From assembly GCA_005768755.1 (NCBI GenBank), contig VAFL01000015.1, positions 14,599-78,598 on the forward strand: a stretch of DNA of 64,000 nucleotides, written 5' to 3'. This document shows positions 33,407 to 41,991 of this stretch, piece after piece. This stretch comes from Paracoccus denitrificans. GTDB lineage: Bacteria > Pseudomonadota > Alphaproteobacteria > Rhodobacterales > Rhodobacteraceae. Position numbers and translations under genes: made by a program. The first letter of the stretch is position 1; every line of letters begins with the position of its first letter. Under the pieces are notes generated by a model, which was not told where the DNA came from, did not search any database, and saw only the letters and a list, made by a program, of their open reading frames with translations.

Positions 33407-33478
33407 ACCGATATAACCGATATATAGTGCGGCCACATTCAACCGTGGCTGCACGCCACATCACTGAAAGGTAACAAC
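33407..33478 (+). promoter_or_regulatory. Intergenic hairpin and tandem repeat after portal
   Basis: ACCGATATA occurs twice in tandem (33408-33426), followed by an 8-bp imperfect stem GCGGCCAC/GTGGCTGC. There is no T-run, so it is not an obvious terminator. It may be an RNA-processing site or part of a late promoter. Confidence 0.35.
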
Positions 33479-33844
33479 ATGATCCAATCCCCACTTCAAG
33501 AGATCCAGATCTCCATCGACGGTGCCAAGAAGCTGAAAGCTTTGGGCGAAGCACTGGAACGCCTGGAGAAGAACCGTGACTTCAAACTGGTCATTGGTAC
33601 CGGTTATCTGGATGACGAAGTACAGCGCCTTGTTGGTTTGCTGTCTGAAGTATCCGAAGATCGTAACGCGCCAGCTCACCTGGGTGGTATGTCCAAAGAT
33701 CTGATCGTTAGTCAACTTCAAGCTGTTGCACACTTCGCAGCTTACCTGCGTAAAGTCGCTCGCAATACTAACGGCATCAGCGATTCCCTGAATGCTTATG
33801 AGCAAGAGCTGGAACTCCAACGTCAAGAAGCGGATCGGGTGTAA
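33479..33844 (+). CDS. Small helical late protein
   Basis: The protein has 121 aa, helical, with AAAGGTAAC upstream. It sits between portal and scaffold-like genes, a position occupied by small assembly proteins in N4-like phages. No motif recognised. Confidence 0.65.
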   Translation: MIQSPLQEIQISIDGAKKLKALGEALERLEKNRDFKLVIGTGYLDDEVQRLVGLLSEVSEDRNAPAHLGGMSKDLIVSQLQAVAHFAAYLRKVARNTNGISDSLNAYEQELELQRQEADRV

Positions 33845-33847
33845 GCC

Positions 33848-34987
33848 ATGAGCGATATCTTGAGTATGTCGGACGAGGAAATCCTCGCCCTGTCCCCAAC
33901 TGAACGGGACAAGTTGATGGAACAGGAGCCTGCTCCTGAGCCTGTGGTTGAACCCACTGAAGAGGAACAGGTCAATGAACCAGCTCCCGAGCCCACTCCT
34001 GAACCTGAACCTCAGCCAACCCCGGAACCAGAGCCTGAGCCCCAGCCTGAAGAACAGCCTGGTGTTGCAGAACCTGAACCAGCTGCACAAGTGGATCAGC
34101 CAGCGGCAGAACCTGCCAAGGTTGAAGAACCAGTAGAAGAAGAAAAGCCTGCTGGTCCTACTGCCGAAGAACAACTCAACAAGTTACTGAGTACGTTCAA
34201 AGCAAGTGGCCGGGACTTCAAAGTCAACTCGGTAGACGAAGCTATTCAGCTGATGCAGAAAGGCGTGAACTATCACGACAAGATGCATGGCTTGAAACCA
34301 GTAATGGGTATTGCCCGTATGCTGGAGCGTGAAGGTCTGCTTAATGAAGGCAAGTTGTCCTTCCTTATTGACTTGCACAAGAAAAACCCTGAAGCTATCG
34401 CCAAGTTGGTTAAAGAGTCGGGTGTTGATCCACTCGAAGTCGATGACAACAAAGTTGCAGCGTACAAGTCGAAGTCCTATGGCTTGACCCCGCAAGAGAA
34501 CGCACTTGAGGACGCACTGTCTGAACTTCAGCAGTACCAATCCCATGACCGCGTTATCGGTATGGTCAGTACCAAGATGGACCCAGCTTCTCGCGAGGTA
34601 GTGCTGAAGAACCCGTCTGTGCTCCTGCACATCGCCGACCAGGTTGACTCTGGCGTCTACGATGTGATCCAGGCGGAAGTTGACAAGCAACGTATCCTCG
34701 GCAACTTGCGAGGCATGAATGACCTGCAAGCTTATGACGCAGTTGGTCAGGCCCTGAATGAGCAAGGTGCCTTCAACCACTTGCAGAAGAAGCAAGCACC
34801 AGTTGCTCAGCAGCCTGCGCCGGTTGTAGTCGCTCCTCGTACTCCTGCTCCTAAGCCAGCGAATGTGGCCAAGGTTGCAGCAGCACCTGCCAAGACCACC
34901 ACTGCACCACCTGTTGCACCAAAAGCTTTTAACCCGCTGGCAATGAGCGATGAAGAATTCATGAAACTCGCTGGCAAACCTTTGTAA
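33848..34987 (+). CDS. Scaffold-like assembly protein (N4 gp57 position)
   Basis: The protein has 379 aa. It begins with MSDILSMSDEEILALS and ends LAMSDEEFMKLAGKPL, so the same short motif is at both ends. Residues 25-105 are a Glu/Pro repeat linker, 110-310 helical, and 310-360 Pro/Ala-rich. The acidic, low-complexity nature and the position directly before the capsid gene suggest a scaffolding protein. Alternative roles cannot be excluded. Confidence 0.65.
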   Translation: MSDILSMSDEEILALSPTERDKLMEQEPAPEPVVEPTEEEQVNEPAPEPTPEPEPQPTPEPEPEPQPEEQPGVAEPEPAAQVDQPAAEPAKVEEPVEEEKPAGPTAEEQLNKLLSTFKASGRDFKVNSVDEAIQLMQKGVNYHDKMHGLKPVMGIARMLEREGLLNEGKLSFLIDLHKKNPEAIAKLVKESGVDPLEVDDNKVAAYKSKSYGLTPQENALEDALSELQQYQSHDRVIGMVSTKMDPASREVVLKNPSVLLHIADQVDSGVYDVIQAEVDKQRILGNLRGMNDLQAYDAVGQALNEQGAFNHLQKKQAPVAQQPAPVVVAPRTPAPKPANVAKVAAAPAKTTTAPPVAPKAFNPLAMSDEEFMKLAGKPL

Positions 34988-35000
34988 CTAGGAGCACTAA

Positions 35001-36437
35001 ATGAGCACCATCAAGACCGCACCGGATACTCTGGTCCCCGGTAAGTACAACGACCCTGCCAACGGTATTCCGTCCAGCATCGGTCCTCAGAGCCACACCT
35101 CTTTCCACCAGAAAGAAGCTCTGATCGACGCTGCTCGTGAACAGTACTTCGGCCAGCTGGCTGACGTGACCAACATGCCGAAGAACTACGGCAAGAAGAT
35201 CACCCGCTTCCACTACATGCCGATGATCGATGACCGAAACCTGAACGATCAGGGTATCGACGCCGCTGGTGCGACCATCAAGATCACCGACTGGGAAGTG
35301 ACCTTCACTACCCTGGTGACCGAGTACGCTGTAGAAGCTAAGGCTACTGCCGCCGCTGCTGCCATCAACGCCATCGAAGCTGGCTTCGCTGTCAAGTCCG
35401 GTTCCGCTGCTCCGTGGCTGGTTACCGTCAAGTACAACTACCTGCGCGCTGCCAACCAACCAGCTGCCGCTGCTGTTGTTGCTGCTGTTCGCGGTGCCAA
35501 CATGAAACCAGGTTCGGGTAACCTGTACGGTTCCTCGAAGGACGTTGGTCTGATCCAAGGTAAGGCTCCACTGCTGTCGGAAACCGGCGGTCGTGTGAAC
35601 CGCGTCGGCTTCACTCGTAAGCTGATCGAAGGCACCCTGGAGAAGTACGGTATCTTCCGTGAGTACACCCAGGAATCGCTGGACTTCGACTCCGACGCTG
35701 ATCTGGACAAGCACATCAACCGCGAGATGATTCGCGGTGCGAACGACCTGACCGAAGCCATGCTGCAAGCAGACCTGCTGAACGCTGCTGGTGTCATCCG
35801 TTTCGCTGGTGGTGCGCTGAAGACCTCCGAGCTGAGCAAGGGCGACGTTGTTACCTACGCCGACCTGATCCGCCTGGACATGACCCTGACCGACAACCGC
35901 TCGCCGCGTAAGATCAACATGATCACCGGTTCGCGTATGATCGACACCCGTACCATCATGGGTGCTCGCGCTCTGTACATCGGTTCGGAACTGCTGCCGA
36001 CCATCTACGACATGAAGGACAACCACGGCAAACCAGCGTTCATCTCCATCGAGAAGTACGCCGCTGCTGGTAACACCCTGCGTGGCGAAGTCGGTTCGGT
36101 CGGTCCATTCCGCCTGATCGTTGTTCCTGAGATGCAGCGCTGGTCCGGTGCTGGTGCTCCGGTTGAAGTCGGTGACGGCGCTCACTTCGATAACGGTACC
36201 CGTTACGATGTGTTCCCGATGCTGACCATCGGCTCCGAAGCCTTCACCACCATCGGCTTCCAGACTGACGGCAAGACTGTCAAGTTCGTGATCACCGCGA
36301 AGAAGCCAGGCCGCGAGACTGCTGACCGCATGGACCCGTACGGCGAAATGGGCTTCATGTCCATCAAGTGGTACTACGGCTTCATGGTTCTGCGTCCCGA
36401 GTGGATCGGTATCATCAAGACCCTGGCTGTAGTCTAA
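35001..36437 (+). CDS. Major capsid protein (N4 gp56 type)
   Basis: The protein has 478 aa with AGGAGCACTAA before the ATG. Blocks ESLDFDSDADL, MITGSRMIDTRTI, RYDVFPMLTIGSEAFTTIGF and DPYGEMGFMSIKWYYGFM are characteristic of N4-like capsid proteins with an HK97-type fold. It is longer than N4 gp56; the extra part is an Ala-rich stretch near residues 105-175. Codon choice is noticeably more GC-rich at third positions than in neighbours, as expected for a highly expressed gene. Confidence 0.92.
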   Translation: MSTIKTAPDTLVPGKYNDPANGIPSSIGPQSHTSFHQKEALIDAAREQYFGQLADVTNMPKNYGKKITRFHYMPMIDDRNLNDQGIDAAGATIKITDWEVTFTTLVTEYAVEAKATAAAAAINAIEAGFAVKSGSAAPWLVTVKYNYLRAANQPAAAAVVAAVRGANMKPGSGNLYGSSKDVGLIQGKAPLLSETGGRVNRVGFTRKLIEGTLEKYGIFREYTQESLDFDSDADLDKHINREMIRGANDLTEAMLQADLLNAAGVIRFAGGALKTSELSKGDVVTYADLIRLDMTLTDNRSPRKINMITGSRMIDTRTIMGARALYIGSELLPTIYDMKDNHGKPAFISIEKYAAAGNTLRGEVGSVGPFRLIVVPEMQRWSGAGAPVEVGDGAHFDNGTRYDVFPMLTIGSEAFTTIGFQTDGKTVKFVITAKKPGRETADRMDPYGEMGFMSIKWYYGFMVLRPEWIGIIKTLAVV

Positions 36438-36448
36438 GCCAGTCAAGT

Positions 36449-36470
36449 AAGGGGCAGGCAACTGCCCCTT
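36449..36470 (+). terminator. Terminator after capsid gene
   Basis: AAGGGGCAG/CTGCCCCTT with a GCAA tetraloop lies 12 bases after the capsid stop, followed by a pyrimidine run. It probably limits read-through to downstream genes relative to capsid. Confidence 0.75.
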
Positions 36471-36491
36471 CCTCTCTAAAGGAACAACATC

Positions 36492-37157
36492 ATGACCAAC
36501 TCCGTTGACCAGATAGAAACCCAAGACGAAGAAGTGCTTGGCCCTACCGAACTCGAATCGCTCATCGAGCGTGCCGACCTGCTGGGTCTGAAGTACGACA
36601 AACGTTGGGGCGTAGAGAAGATGCGTGAACTCGTGAATGCCGCAGTAAACGCCGAAGCAAACCAACTCCCTGATCTCAAAGCTGCTGCCGAGGCTGCTGT
36701 GACTACCAACACCGAAGTATCTGCCGCCACTCTGACGAATGCCGTAGCAGCCGTGGCTGTTGCACCGAAAGAAGAAACCCTGTCCGAGAAGCGCTACCGC
36801 CTCAAGCAGGAAGCCAACAAGCTCGTCCGTGTTCACATCATGAACATGAACCCAGCCCGTAAGGACTGGGAATCGGACACCTATACCGTAGGCAACTCGC
36901 TGATCGGTACGATCACTCGTACCATCCCGTTCAACGTGGACTGGCACGTAGAGCAAGCCCTGCTGAATGTTCTGCAAGAGCGTGAATGCACAGTCTTCAG
37001 CCAGAAGAAAAACCCTAACACCGGTGCCATGGAAACCAAGATGCGGAAGATCAAGGAACTGCACATCGCAATCCTGCCTCCGCTGACCCCGGAAGAGCTG
37101 AAAGCTCTGGCTCAACGCCAAGCCATGGCTGCTGGTACTGACCACGACGAGGACTGA
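36492..37157 (+). CDS. N4 gp55-like late protein
   Basis: The protein has 221 aa. Acidic N-terminus, Ala/Thr-rich middle, and a conserved-looking C-terminal half (LVRVHIMNMNPARKDWESDTY… VGNSLIGTITRTIPFN). It directly follows the capsid gene like N4 gp55. Assembly role inferred from position. Confidence 0.65.
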   Translation: MTNSVDQIETQDEEVLGPTELESLIERADLLGLKYDKRWGVEKMRELVNAAVNAEANQLPDLKAAAEAAVTTNTEVSAATLTNAVAAVAVAPKEETLSEKRYRLKQEANKLVRVHIMNMNPARKDWESDTYTVGNSLIGTITRTIPFNVDWHVEQALLNVLQERECTVFSQKKNPNTGAMETKMRKIKELHIAILPPLTPEELKALAQRQAMAAGTDHDED

Positions 37158-37163
37158 TAACCC

Positions 37164-37892
37164 ATGCCGACCACCCCAGTTACCATTGGGCCAGTAACCC
37201 TGGCTCAGTTAACGGAAGCCAAAGTCGATGGTGCTGGGGTCTTCGACACCTTGATGCGAGCCTCTGCTGCACACTGTCAGCAGGAATTCGAACGCAACCG
37301 CATCAAGGGTCAAGACTACGCACAGGTCTACCTCACGGCTATGCAGTACACCTTGCAGACTGCTACGCAGTTCCTGCTCGGTAAAGATAAGGCTTACCTC
37401 GAAGCTCAACTCATCGAGGCGCAAGTAAAGATTGCGGAACAGCAGTTGCTCCAAGAGCAACAGAAAGTAGAGTTGATCGCTGCTCAGGTGTTGAAGACCA
37501 AGCAGGAGACTACCAACCTTGTTCAAGAGCTTGAGAACCTCAAGGCTCAGGAATGCTTGCTCAAGGCTCAGTACGATCTCACCATGGTGCAGAAGCTACA
37601 GACGACTGCACAGACCTCTCTGGTACAGCAGAAGATTGCTACCGAGAAAGCCCAGACCGTTGAAACTGGTGTGGACGATAACAGTGTCATTGGCCGACAG
37701 AAGCTCCTGTATAAAGCACAGACTGATGGCTTCCGACGTGACGCCGAACAGAAGGCAGCCAAAGCACTGGTTGACACTTGGAACGTACGCCGTACAACTG
37801 ATAACGGTACTGTCGCTGATGCTACCAACATGTTGAACGACGCAACCATTGGTCGTGTTGTAAAAAAGATGCTTACTGGTATCGATGCGTAA
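37164..37892 (+). CDS. N4 gp54-like structural protein
   Basis: The protein has 242 aa. It is a long coiled coil (about 65-170, Gln/Glu/Leu-rich), with a polar N-terminal segment and C-terminal helix. Order and size fit N4 gp54, a virion component. Followed by a strong terminator. Confidence 0.65.
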   Translation: MPTTPVTIGPVTLAQLTEAKVDGAGVFDTLMRASAAHCQQEFERNRIKGQDYAQVYLTAMQYTLQTATQFLLGKDKAYLEAQLIEAQVKIAEQQLLQEQQKVELIAAQVLKTKQETTNLVQELENLKAQECLLKAQYDLTMVQKLQTTAQTSLVQQKIATEKAQTVETGVDDNSVIGRQKLLYKAQTDGFRRDAEQKAAKALVDTWNVRRTTDNGTVADATNMLNDATIGRVVKKMLTGIDA

Positions 37893-37907
37893 CCAGTGAG
37901 GTAAGAT

Positions 37908-37935
37908 AAAGGGAGCTTCGGCTCCCTTTTCTTTT
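37908..37935 (+). terminator. Rho-independent terminator
   Basis: AAAGGGAGC/GCTCCCTTT with a TTCG loop followed by TTCTTTT, ending just before the ribosome site of the next gene. Confidence 0.9.
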
Positions 37936-37945
37936 GGAGGTAATA

Positions 37946-40240
37946 ATGGGGTTGTTCAGTAGCAAGAAGAAGATCATCGTCAACGTAACGGTACAACCTG
38001 TCTTCGAAGAAGCACGCATTCCATACTCGGTCAAAGCTGGCGTGATCAAGTATGTGCTGGGCGACATTACCAGCATGTCTGACAGCATCAACGAAGAGTT
38101 GGCAGGCTGTGTAGGCACGAAGGCGAACACTGGTTTCAGTTGGGCCAAGCGAGAGGACTACATCCCAGGCGTGCCCACGGCTTACGTGAAATCGAACATC
38201 GATGCACGAAGCACAGTGCTGGGTACTATTGCGGTCAACGTAGGGCAGCCAGTGACAGCTGTGTACTACCGCTATGGCCCTATGAACTCTCTGCACTATG
38301 CCTGGACGTGGATCGTCAACACGCACGGCTACAATGCGCAAACCAATGAGCTGGTGGGCCTCAGTGCGTCCACTGGTTTCAAATGCTACCTGAGCAACAT
38401 GGTAGCCACGTATACGCGTGAGTCTTATGACTTCGTTCGTGAGACGTACGATGAAGGTGTGTTTGCCCAGTTAGGGCCGTCCCCTAAGTCTGGCTGGACG
38501 CCGAGCAAGCCATACACTTACTTGGCTCCTGGTGGTATCGGTGAGTATGCAGAGCAGCCAGCTTATGAGGTGAGCGATGTAGCTGTGGATGACTACGTTA
38601 CGATCACCTATGAGTTTGAGGATGCCGAAGGTAACTACGTGCAACGTGGTTTGACCTTGGCTATCACTGGGATCAGTGATGAAGACTACCATCAGGTGCG
38701 GTACACCAAAGAGGATGGCAAGACTGGTTTCTTCACGTACTTGCACGGAGCTGGCTACTACCCAGCTATCGACTTGGCTTACGTCATGGAATACAACGAC
38801 TTAGGTTCGTACTACCCATGGGCGTACTTCCGTGTTGATGGAACTCCTGTGCATTACGACTCTGAGTACTATGAAATGTACAAGCACTGCAAGAAGTGGT
38901 GTCAGTACATTGGTGTGGACTTCGAGCGCATCTACTCGGCTGTACACACAGACAACGACGTAGATGATGTGGCTCAAGTTATCTTGCAAGTAGCTGTCAA
39001 ACCGGACAGCACGAACCAAGCTGTTATTGAGTACCTGTTCAAACACTTCAGCTTGCTGCACGAGAACTCGCTGTCCCAAATGCAGATGGCAGACAACCTG
39101 CCTGACAAGTTCCTGGCGTTCAGTACAAGTCCAAGCCAAGCTCAGCGCATCATGGATCGACAGTTTGCACAGACACTTCAGTTCTCTGGTATCACTCGTT
39201 CCCGCCAAGCCGGTGTGATTGGCAAGAAAGGTACGTACACACAACACTATGGTTTGGTTGCACAGAACTCCCAGTTGATTGAGTCGATCACTCCTACCGG
39301 TACGGAAACGTCTACCGTGTGGAGTAGCCAGCCTGCTTATGTCTATCGCTACCAAGTACTGGACTCGGTGTTTGAAGAGATTGCCGTGTTTGGTTTGCGT
39401 ATGGACTACCACGTACACCACAAGAAAGGATTTGGTGCTGGTGCAGGATCTCCAGAACTGTTAGTACCGGTAGACCGCGAGGTCATGCGATCTATCTCTA
39501 CGGCTAGACGTGAGCAAGTGATCTGCCGTGGCCTGTACTTGCTGGTAAACACAGTCATTGTGCAGAAGACGCCATGGTACGCATCTGGCTTCTTCAAAGC
39601 CGTCCTAATGATCGTAGCTACCGCAGTGACCATTATCTCTATGGGTACTGCATGGCAATCCATTGTGGCTGCTGCGGCTATTGGTACATATGCCGCTGTG
39701 ATTACGGTCACTGTGTTGGTGCTTCAGTACATCGTAGTAACGACGGCGATTCGCCTGTTCGTTAAGCACTTCGGCCCTAAGCTCGGTCTGATTGCTGCCG
39801 TAGCTGCCATTGCTATTGGTGGCTATAACAGCATGGCTGGCGGCGAAGGCATGTGGGCAGATGGCATGCTGGCCTTGGGTAACAATCTGGTGAAGGAATC
39901 CAGCAATGCGTACAACCTGCTGACGCAAGACGTGTATGCGGAAATGCTGGACTTCCAAGAATGGGCTCAAGGCCAATTCGATAGCCTCAAGGAAAAACGG
40001 GATGAGCTTGGCCTCAACGCACAGTGGCAAGGACTCACTGGTTTCGACTTTGTAGGTATGGTGCCTCATACTGTGTTTGGTGAGTCCCCAAGCTCCTACT
40101 ACGCTCGAACTGTACACTCGGGTAACATTGGTACAAACGCGTACGATCTGATCGAAAACTATCACTCGTACAAACTGCAACTCCCTCAACTGTCTGATAC
40201 GCAGGAGATTATTGATGGCTTACAACTTCCCGAATCTTAA
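37946..40240 (+). CDS. Large internal or ejected virion protein with TM segments
   Basis: The protein has 764 aa from the ATG at 37946 with GGAGG upstream. The first 540 residues are soluble; residues about 550-640 contain three or four strongly hydrophobic helices (AVLMIVATAVTIISMG, AVITVTVLVLQYIVV, LIAAVAAIAIGGY). Its place between capsid-associated genes and the virion polymerase suggests an ejection protein that inserts in the host membrane. No sequence family recognised beyond N4-like conservation. Confidence 0.6.
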   Translation: MGLFSSKKKIIVNVTVQPVFEEARIPYSVKAGVIKYVLGDITSMSDSINEELAGCVGTKANTGFSWAKREDYIPGVPTAYVKSNIDARSTVLGTIAVNVGQPVTAVYYRYGPMNSLHYAWTWIVNTHGYNAQTNELVGLSASTGFKCYLSNMVATYTRESYDFVRETYDEGVFAQLGPSPKSGWTPSKPYTYLAPGGIGEYAEQPAYEVSDVAVDDYVTITYEFEDAEGNYVQRGLTLAITGISDEDYHQVRYTKEDGKTGFFTYLHGAGYYPAIDLAYVMEYNDLGSYYPWAYFRVDGTPVHYDSEYYEMYKHCKKWCQYIGVDFERIYSAVHTDNDVDDVAQVILQVAVKPDSTNQAVIEYLFKHFSLLHENSLSQMQMADNLPDKFLAFSTSPSQAQRIMDRQFAQTLQFSGITRSRQAGVIGKKGTYTQHYGLVAQNSQLIESITPTGTETSTVWSSQPAYVYRYQVLDSVFEEIAVFGLRMDYHVHHKKGFGAGAGSPELLVPVDREVMRSISTARREQVICRGLYLLVNTVIVQKTPWYASGFFKAVLMIVATAVTIISMGTAWQSIVAAAAIGTYAAVITVTVLVLQYIVVTTAIRLFVKHFGPKLGLIAAVAAIAIGGYNSMAGGEGMWADGMLALGNNLVKESSNAYNLLTQDVYAEMLDFQEWAQGQFDSLKEKRDELGLNAQWQGLTGFDFVGMVPHTVFGESPSSYYARTVHSGNIGTNAYDLIENYHSYKLQLPQLSDTQEIIDGLQLPES

Positions 40241-40703
40241 TTTGGGTGCCCGCTCTACCGACAACTTCACGTTCGGTCTGGGCGATGTTCTTGGCAACCT
40301 GGGCTACGGCGACGGTGCTCCTTCCATGCTGACTGCCAATATTGGTGCATCTGGCGGTGGCCCTGTCATCGGTGCAGCAAACCAAGGGGGCATCTGGAAT
40401 TCGATCTTCAGCCGTAACTCTATGTTCGGCGGTACGGATCCTGAAACTGGTGCTATTACGGGCGGCTGGGTATCGCCACTGGCTTCCATCGGTGGAGCTA
40501 CCTTCTCTGGCATGCAAGGCCAAAAGCAGCTGAAGCTGGCTGAGACTCAGTTCAAAGAGAACAAGCGCCAGTTCGATGCCAACTTTGCTGCGCAACGCCA
40601 GACTACCAACACCCAGCTGGAAGACCGTCAGCGTGCCCGTGTGGCTTCCAACCCTGGGGCTTATGAGTCTGTTGACTCTTACCTCAACCGCAATTCGGTG
40701 TAA
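40215..40703 (+). CDS. Small internal virion protein (N4 gp52 type)
   Basis: The protein has 162 aa from the ATG at 40215, 26 bases inside the preceding gene, with AGGAG upstream. Gly-rich first half, then a helical segment from about 100 (GQKQLKLAETQFKENKRQFD) as in T7 gp14-like and N4 gp52-like ejection proteins. Confidence 0.65.
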   Translation: MAYNFPNLNLGARSTDNFTFGLGDVLGNLGYGDGAPSMLTANIGASGGGPVIGAANQGGIWNSIFSRNSMFGGTDPETGAITGGWVSPLASIGGATFSGMQGQKQLKLAETQFKENKRQFDANFAAQRQTTNTQLEDRQRARVASNPGAYESVDSYLNRNSV

Positions 40704-40706
40704 CCA

Positions 40707-41972
40707 ATGGCGATTACTTGGCGAACTGTAGCTGGAGGCGGGGGCGGAGGCTCCTCGCTCATCCAGTCTGGTACTGCTGGCGTACTGCAAGGTATCGAAT
40801 CCTTGCGTCGCCTGGCAGCCGAACAACAACAGTTGAACATCCAGAACTCCAAGATCATCCGCGACAAGAACACCAACGACTACCTGGACCAGGTAGCTCA
40901 AGTGACTTCTGCGGCTGATCTGGCAGACCCTGCTGTTCAGCAACAACTCATGCAGATGCGGGCTGGCTTTGGTCAGATGATTGACCGGAATGCTACCCGC
41001 GATGCTATTGACCAACGTGTACTGCAACTTCAGAAACAGGAGGTAGCTGCAAATCAGTTTGCTGATCAGGCACAAGAGCGTGAACAACGTCCTCTGCTGG
41101 AACAGCTGACTGAGGCTGGCCGTACTGGTGATCGCGCACGCGTAAACCAGATTCTCAAGGACAACTCGTTCATCAATGAGGCTGAAGTAGCACGCGGCGC
41201 TGATCAAGCACTGGATGCTGTAACCAACCGTCAGTACGCAGCTGCTGGGCAGGCTCGTGCAGACCGCGCTGAGCAACGTGCTATTCGTGGTGAAGCTCGT
41301 GCCGATGCTCAGTTCAATCTGAGCCAGCAGATTCAGAAAGCTAACTTGGCTGATCGACAAGAAGCGCGGCAACTGCGCCGTGACACTGGTTTGCTGCAAG
41401 CTGCTGAGCTGGATCTCAAAGCCAACGAAGCTGCATTGCGTGCTGCTAACCCACTGGCCAATACCTCGACGGATGTATTGAAAGATGCGAACGCCTTGGT
41501 AGGCAAAGTGGCTGACCAGATCGAACCATGGTTTGCAGATAACGCCGTGGCTCGTAACGAGTTGACCAACAAGTTCCAGGGACTCATGTCGGATGGTATC
41601 GACATGGGCGGGGATATCGGTAAGGTGAAGATTCCTCCTGCTTTGATCGAGCAATATCTGAACCAAGCCAAGGATATGTCCTTCCGTAGTACCGGTTCCC
41701 TGCTGGCCAACGCGGACGACTGGTTCAAGACTTACGCCACTAGCAACCCTGGTTTGTTCCGTCGTGCAGGCGAAGTTGGCGAGCAAATCAAGCAACTTCG
41801 TGAAGCCCTGCGGGAAGTAAACGCAGGTAAGATCGAACTGCTTCGTGGAAACAAATTGGATTCTGTTGGTTTATCGGATAAGCTCAACACCATTCGCACA
41901 GGCATTCCAACGAATAGCCGTCCAGTGCCTGGTTATGAGCTGCTTCCGGGGCCTGAAAAAGACCGCCGTTAG
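40707..41972 (+). CDS. Internal virion protein (N4 gp51 type)
   Basis: The protein has 421 aa. After a Gly run at residues 10-16 it is a long Ala/Gln/Arg-rich helical protein. It lies immediately upstream of the virion polymerase, as gp51 does in N4. Likely packaged and ejected with the polymerase. Confidence 0.7.
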   Translation: MAITWRTVAGGGGGGSSLIQSGTAGVLQGIESLRRLAAEQQQLNIQNSKIIRDKNTNDYLDQVAQVTSAADLADPAVQQQLMQMRAGFGQMIDRNATRDAIDQRVLQLQKQEVAANQFADQAQEREQRPLLEQLTEAGRTGDRARVNQILKDNSFINEAEVARGADQALDAVTNRQYAAAGQARADRAEQRAIRGEARADAQFNLSQQIQKANLADRQEARQLRRDTGLLQAAELDLKANEAALRAANPLANTSTDVLKDANALVGKVADQIEPWFADNAVARNELTNKFQGLMSDGIDMGGDIGKVKIPPALIEQYLNQAKDMSFRSTGSLLANADDWFKTYATSNPGLFRRAGEVGEQIKQLREALREVNAGKIELLRGNKLDSVGLSDKLNTIRTGIPTNSRPVPGYELLPGPEKDRR

Positions 41973-41991
41973 CATATAGGAGAACATAGTA

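Noticed and set aside
34959..37145. 728-residue open frame antisense to the capsid and gp55-like genes
   Set aside because: Antisense to highly expressed, clearly homologous structural genes; composition typical of an antisense frame.
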